Below are positions 7,861 to 10,457 of a stretch of DNA of 10,457 bases, piece by piece. Both the position numbers and the translations under genes were made by a program. Numbering within the stretch: position 1 is the stretch's first letter; each line of letters starts with the position of its first letter. Source of the DNA: Coemansia sp. RSA 922 (taxonomy: Eukaryota > Kickxellomycota > Kickxellomycetes > Kickxellales > Kickxellaceae); NCBI GenBank assembly GCA_027577415.1, contig JANBQS010000916.1:1-10457 (forward strand), written 5' to 3'. Under the pieces are notes generated by a model, which was not told the origin of the DNA, ran no database searches, and saw only the letters and a program-made list of their open reading frames with translations.

Positions 7861-8530
7861 TTTTGTACAATATTTTAAAGCACTTTCCTCAAAGGTTTTC
7901 TTTGTTCTTTGGCTACAAAGCAGAAAAGCGACAGACTTTCTTTTAAGCAGTTTCAAAGAACTACATACATAGGCGCCCCAAAAATAATAAGTGCATTTCA
8001 AGACATGCCTGCCCTTAGTTGTATACACATTGTCTTCTGCTAATGGTTCATACACGCCTACTGGCTTTGTATGTGTTGTAAATAATGGCTTGGTTTCAAT
8101 AGAGTGTGTAGATATCATTCTACAGAGTGGATCCCGCTAAAGCGATTTTAATATTTGGCAAGTCACCCCAACATACTCTACTATAACGAGGTCACTGAGC
8201 CCATTGGGAGTATAGCTTACATTTAGTCACTACTTGTAAATCTTATATATCTACTCAAGTGACATACTAGGATAGCAAGACTAGGGCAGCTATTTAGATT
8301 CCTACGTTAGTTACACCAGAATGTTGGCACGAGGGAGTGTAGGTGGCTTAGCGTCCTTGAGGGTTAAAATGAATAGTTACACCGTCCTAGTGTTTCTATG
8401 GACTGTATATAGAATAGCAAAGGCCACCCCACGGGTAGGCATAAGCAACCAGATGAAGAAAGCCATCCACGGTCACGCCAATCATTGTATGCTAGCCCAT
8501 ACGGTTAGAGAACGCTACAAAAAATATTTA

Positions 8531-8590
8531 GTGAGTTTGCATACTTTTCCATCAATTGGTCACAAACTTTTTTTATCACCACCTTTTTAG
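8531..8590 (+). other. Candidate 60 nt intron upstream of NSE2
   Basis: A strong donor GTGAGT (8531-8536) is followed by a T-rich tract (CTTTTTTTATCACCACC) and a TTTTTAG acceptor ending at 8590, 17 bases before the NSE2 ATG. The length suits a fungal intron. It would be a 5' UTR intron of NSE2, or the last intron of a short upstream frame (8321-8530), which after splicing adds only three codons before a stop. No good branch site is visible, so this is tentative. Confidence 0.3.
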
Positions 8591-8607
8591 CCTCTATATT
8601 AATTATA

Positions 8608-9387
8608 ATGTCGCAGAAATTTGGTCGTAGCCAGGCAGACCGTGGAGAGGCGGGAAGCAGCGGGTTAGATGGAGCACAAATACAGTTGCATGGACGTTTG
8701 AATTCCATCCTTAACGACGTGGACGGCGTAAAGGACGCCATTACCCTGGCAATAAATGCTTGCACAATGACAGCACTCGATCTCGAAGAATTTGGCGAAA
8801 CCACCTCGGTATCTGAAGTAGACCAATCTCTACGCCAACTACTCGATGCGCAGCACCAACTAGAGTTAGAACAACAGCTACTGACCAAACTGTGTTCAGG
8901 TGGCGAGCACAAAGATCCCGAGGCAGAGTATATAAAGGGGTGGGAGAAGGACACGAAAAAGTACGCGACGCTTAACGAAGCTGAGAAATACGGAAGTAAC
9001 GAAGATTACCGCAAGTTTCGGCAAAATATCTGGGAAGTCAAACATGACGGACAGACTATGCCGCCGTTGTTTGGTGCTGGAGATGAGGGCAGTGACGAGG
9101 AGCTGACTATTGCTGGCGCTAAGAGTACGTTCAAGTGTCCTATAACTACTTCGTGGCTTGTTGATCCGGTTACGAGCAAGATCTGTAATCACAGCTTTTC
9201 GAAACAGGCCATTACGGATTATCTCAGGGCGAAACATGGAGAATGTACGTGTCCCGGAGGCGGGTGCTCGCGTAGGCTAAAGATGTCGGACCTGTATCCG
9301 GACAAAGTGTTGGAGCGCAAAACGGCCCTGCATTTGCGGAAGTTGGAGGCCGAAGAGTCTTCTGCCAGGTATACTGTAGTTCAGTAA
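8608..9387 (+). CDS. NSE2: NSE2/MMS21-type SUMO ligase of the SMC5/6 complex
   Basis: This E3 ligase attaches SUMO to substrates while bound to the SMC5 arm of the SMC5/6 complex, in DNA repair and replication-fork recovery in the nucleus. The protein has 259 residues (human NSMCE2 247). The N-terminal half is helical (about 27-96 and 105-145), as expected for the SMC5-binding coiled coil. Residues 175-237 are an SP-RING: FKCPIT (176-180 region), DPVTSKICNHSFSK with C193 and H195, then C215 and C220 in TCPGGGC, then DLYPD. The ligand spacing C-x-H...C-x4-C equals that of yeast Mms21 (C200, H202, C221, C226), so the zinc site looks intact. An acidic patch (GDEGSDEEL, 158-166) precedes the ring. 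The ATG has A at -3. An alternative upstream exon could join in frame at a CAG ending at 8616, but the ATG at 8608 already gives the usual family length. Convergent with the next gene at 51 bp. Confidence 0.92.
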   Translation: MSQKFGRSQADRGEAGSSGLDGAQIQLHGRLNSILNDVDGVKDAITLAINACTMTALDLEEFGETTSVSEVDQSLRQLLDAQHQLELEQQLLTKLCSGGEHKDPEAEYIKGWEKDTKKYATLNEAEKYGSNEDYRKFRQNIWEVKHDGQTMPPLFGAGDEGSDEELTIAGAKSTFKCPITTSWLVDPVTSKICNHSFSKQAITDYLRAKHGECTCPGGGCSRRLKMSDLYPDKVLERKTALHLRKLEAEESSARYTVVQ

Positions 9388-9438
9388 AAGCAGATGAGCA
9401 ATGTAATAGTTTAATAGGTGTATGTTAAGAAATGTTGT
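9388..9438. terminator. 51 bp convergent gap between NSE2 and the membrane protein gene
   Basis: The gap is too short for two full 3' UTRs, so the two transcripts very probably overlap in antisense. It is AT-rich (GTAATAGTTTAATAGG) but has no exact AATAAA on the plus strand. Confidence 0.3.
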
Positions 9439-10173
9439 CTAGATGTCGGCTTTGAAGGGATCTAGCATCCAAAACAGGCCTACGACGATGGCACTGATGA
9501 TAGAGGGGCGAACGTCCATGAGGAAGGTCAAATAGATCCACAGAGTGACGAGACCTGGGGCACGACGCATAATGCCCAGGCGCGGGGAATGCAGATTGAG
9601 GTGAATAAAGTAGCAGCCGCTAGCACACGACGCCATCAGCATGAGCAGATTAACCACGCGCATTCTGCGGTACCGACAAGTCAAAAACACGATACAGTAA
9701 ATGGCCGGTGCAGACTTTGCCATGCGCTCAAGAACCTCCATAAAGCCCACTTCGACGTTGTACTGCTGGTTAACCAGGGCTTCAAACAGACCGTAGACAG
9801 CAGTCAGGGCCACGGTATAAATAAGCGCGTCCATCCACGTCGGGATCCGCTCTTCTTCGTCCTCGTATTGGAGAATGTCTTCTTCTTCGACGTCAGAGCC
9901 GGTACCGTTATTCTTGTCCTTGGCATACTTGTTCATTATGTCGGATTCGCGGATAAGACGCATCTTTTCGTTGTCGGGGATCTCGTCGATTAGATAGCGT
10001 GGCTTGCCATCGGCGTCAAGGTTGGGTCCAGCGCGGACTATGCGCGAGGCACTCGGGTACTCGAGCTTAGGAGCGGTGGGGTTGCCTGTAGAACGGGGCT
10101 CAGAAGTCAGTTCTTTCAGTGACTTTATCAGTGGCACATTGTCGTCGTGCTCGTCCTCGCTAATAGACACCAT
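9439..10173 (-). CDS. Multi-pass membrane protein, DUF7719-type
   Basis: The protein has 244 residues and starts at the first ATG (10173). Residues 1-110 are soluble, polar and acidic, with V-E-E-E-D (95-99) and Y-E-D-E-E-E-R (103-109). From P-T-W-M-D-A-L-I-Y-T (111-120) on it is membrane-embedded, with hydrophobic segments at about 115-133, 153-166, 173-191 and 206-238, the last long enough for two passes split near M-D-V-R-P (219-223). The phrases PTWMDALIYT, ALVNQQYNVE and a closing WMLDPF recall fungal proteins of the DUF7719 family, whose function is unknown; that is recalled, not searched. No signal peptide precedes the soluble part, so the N-terminus is probably cytosolic. It diverges from a gene with a mitochondrial presequence across about 212 bp, which is weak context and does not assign an organelle. 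Confidence 0.88.
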   Translation of the reverse strand: MVSISEDEHDDNVPLIKSLKELTSEPRSTGNPTAPKLEYPSASRIVRAGPNLDADGKPRYLIDEIPDNEKMRLIRESDIMNKYAKDKNNGTGSDVEEEDILQYEDEEERIPTWMDALIYTVALTAVYGLFEALVNQQYNVEVGFMEVLERMAKSAPAIYCIVFLTCRYRRMRVVNLLMLMASCASGCYFIHLNLHSPRLGIMRRAPGLVTLWIYLTFLMDVRPSIISAIVVGLFWMLDPFKADI

Positions 10174-10385
10174 TTTAGCCGCTATTTGTGAGTATAAACT
10201 GATATGGAATTTGGTGTGAGAAATGCAGAGAGGCGGAGGAGAAAGAGAAAATTATTGTCATCGATCTCCGCAAAATACGCTTATGAGTATTTTTTTAGGC
10301 TGGAAGAGGTGTTTCGTTACTGCTCTTTTTTTGCTTCACTGGCCTTGGAATTTCGCCTTTTTTAAAAAAGTTGCACCTGTAAATT
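10174..10385. promoter_or_regulatory. Divergent promoter of the DUF7719-type and mitochondrial genes
   Basis: The 212 bp spacer has a purine-rich centre (AGAGGCGGAGGAGAAAGAG, about 10226-10245), a GTATTTTTTTAGG run near 10286-10298 and the symmetric T6A6 block at 10358-10369, 16 bases before the ATG at 10386. TTTATACTCAC on the minus strand lies about 20-30 bases before the other start. T/A blocks of this kind exclude nucleosomes in fungal promoters; applying that here is inference. Confidence 0.4.
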
Positions 10386-10457
10386 ATGTTTCTCTCCTTT
10401 GCGCGACGCAGTCTCTGGGCTTCAGCGCGCAGGGGACTGGGATTCCGGACGATTGCC
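10386..10457 (+). CDS. 5' end of a probable mitochondrial protein gene
   Basis: An ATG at 10386 opens a frame that stays open for 24 codons to the window end. The encoded N-terminus begins M-F-L-S-F-A-R-R-S-L-W-A-S-A-R-R and continues G-L-G-F-R. It has five arginines, no acidic residues, and hydrophobic and hydroxylated residues between them, as in an amphipathic mitochondrial targeting presequence; R-R-G-L-G-F-R is like a processing-peptidase region. Composition turns GC-rich exactly at the ATG, after an AT-rich spacer, which supports coding. The protein itself is unknown because the rest lies outside the window. Confidence 0.6.
   Translation, partial: MFLSFARRSLWASARRGLGFRTIA

Larger units (their letters stand above)
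7677..8607. other. 931 bp AT-rich spacer between F-box gene and NSE2
   Basis: The spacer holds divergent promoters: AATATATAAA at 7768-7777 next to the F-box gene, and a T-rich stretch then CTCTATATTAATTATA just before the NSE2 ATG. Two ATG-started frames exist: a minus-strand one of 125 codons (8118 to 7741) and a plus-strand one of 89 codons (8321 to 8590). The minus-strand frame is Lys-rich, runs through a T10 tract and has no recognisable domain. The plus-strand frame has a hydrophobic patch (YTVLVFLW) and a good splice donor inside it. I do not recognise either and call neither as a gene. No tRNA B-box, terminal repeat or transposase remnant was found by eye. Confidence 0.5.

Noticed and set aside
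7904..7961. Eight-base inverted repeat GTTCTTTG / CAAAGAAC
   Set aside because: Arms are short, 42 bases apart and in an AT-rich stretch, so chance is a sufficient explanation.
7741..8118. 125-codon minus-strand frame with an ATG
   Set aside because: It is Lys-rich from passing through the T10 tract, has no domain, and its end overlaps the TATA-like run of the F-box gene. A lineage-specific gene cannot be fully excluded.

Overview
This is a gene-dense eukaryotic window, almost certainly fungal. The evidence is a spliceosomal intron (GT-AG, 115 nt) in a clear VTI1 SNARE gene, short TATA-rich and pyrimidine-rich promoters, and a set of families typical of fungi: a CBM9-like domain, a GPI-anchored double-psi barrel protein, a DUF7719-type membrane protein and an NSE2 SUMO ligase. 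The F-box/LRR-like protein resembles the expanded family I associate with Coemansia and other Kickxellomycotina. Together with AMMECR1 and prenylcysteine oxidase, both absent from budding yeast, it points to an early-diverging zoosporic-like or zygomycete fungus. That placement is inference.

Layout, left to right. The 3' end of a CBM9-like carbohydrate-binding protein gene (+, 1-414) is cut by the window edge. A small unrecognised gene follows (+, 801-1193); its predicted layout resembles a ubiquitin-like fold. A prenylcysteine oxidase (-, 1323-2879, with a possible 35-codon extension to 2984) and VTI1 (+, 3095-3902, one intron) diverge from a roughly 110-215 bp spacer. A secreted, probably GPI-anchored double-psi barrel protein (-, 3994-4728) and AMMECR1 (+, 5058-5645) diverge from a 329 bp spacer that carries a 22 bp imperfect dyad. 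An F-box/LRR-like gene (-, 5986-7676) is split by a one-base frame disruption near 6612-6648. A 931 bp AT-rich spacer follows, then NSE2 (+, 8608-9387), a DUF7719-type membrane protein (-, 9439-10173), and the first 24 codons of a gene with a mitochondrial-type presequence (+, 10386 to the window end).

The genes are not an operon and do not form an evident pathway. They are mostly housekeeping functions: membrane fusion, genome stability, prenyl-lipid turnover and mitochondrial import cargo. They sit in alternating orientation with divergent promoters and short convergent 3' gaps (51, 91 and 129 bp). By eye, the 801-1193 gene and the F-box gene with its upstream spacer are more AT-rich than their neighbours, which fits lineage-specific, faster-evolving genes inside a conserved background. 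I found no convincing new multi-gene system, mobile element, CRISPR array or RNA gene. The best leads are the ubiquitin-like small protein, the broken F-box gene and the alternative starts or upstream exon of two conserved genes.
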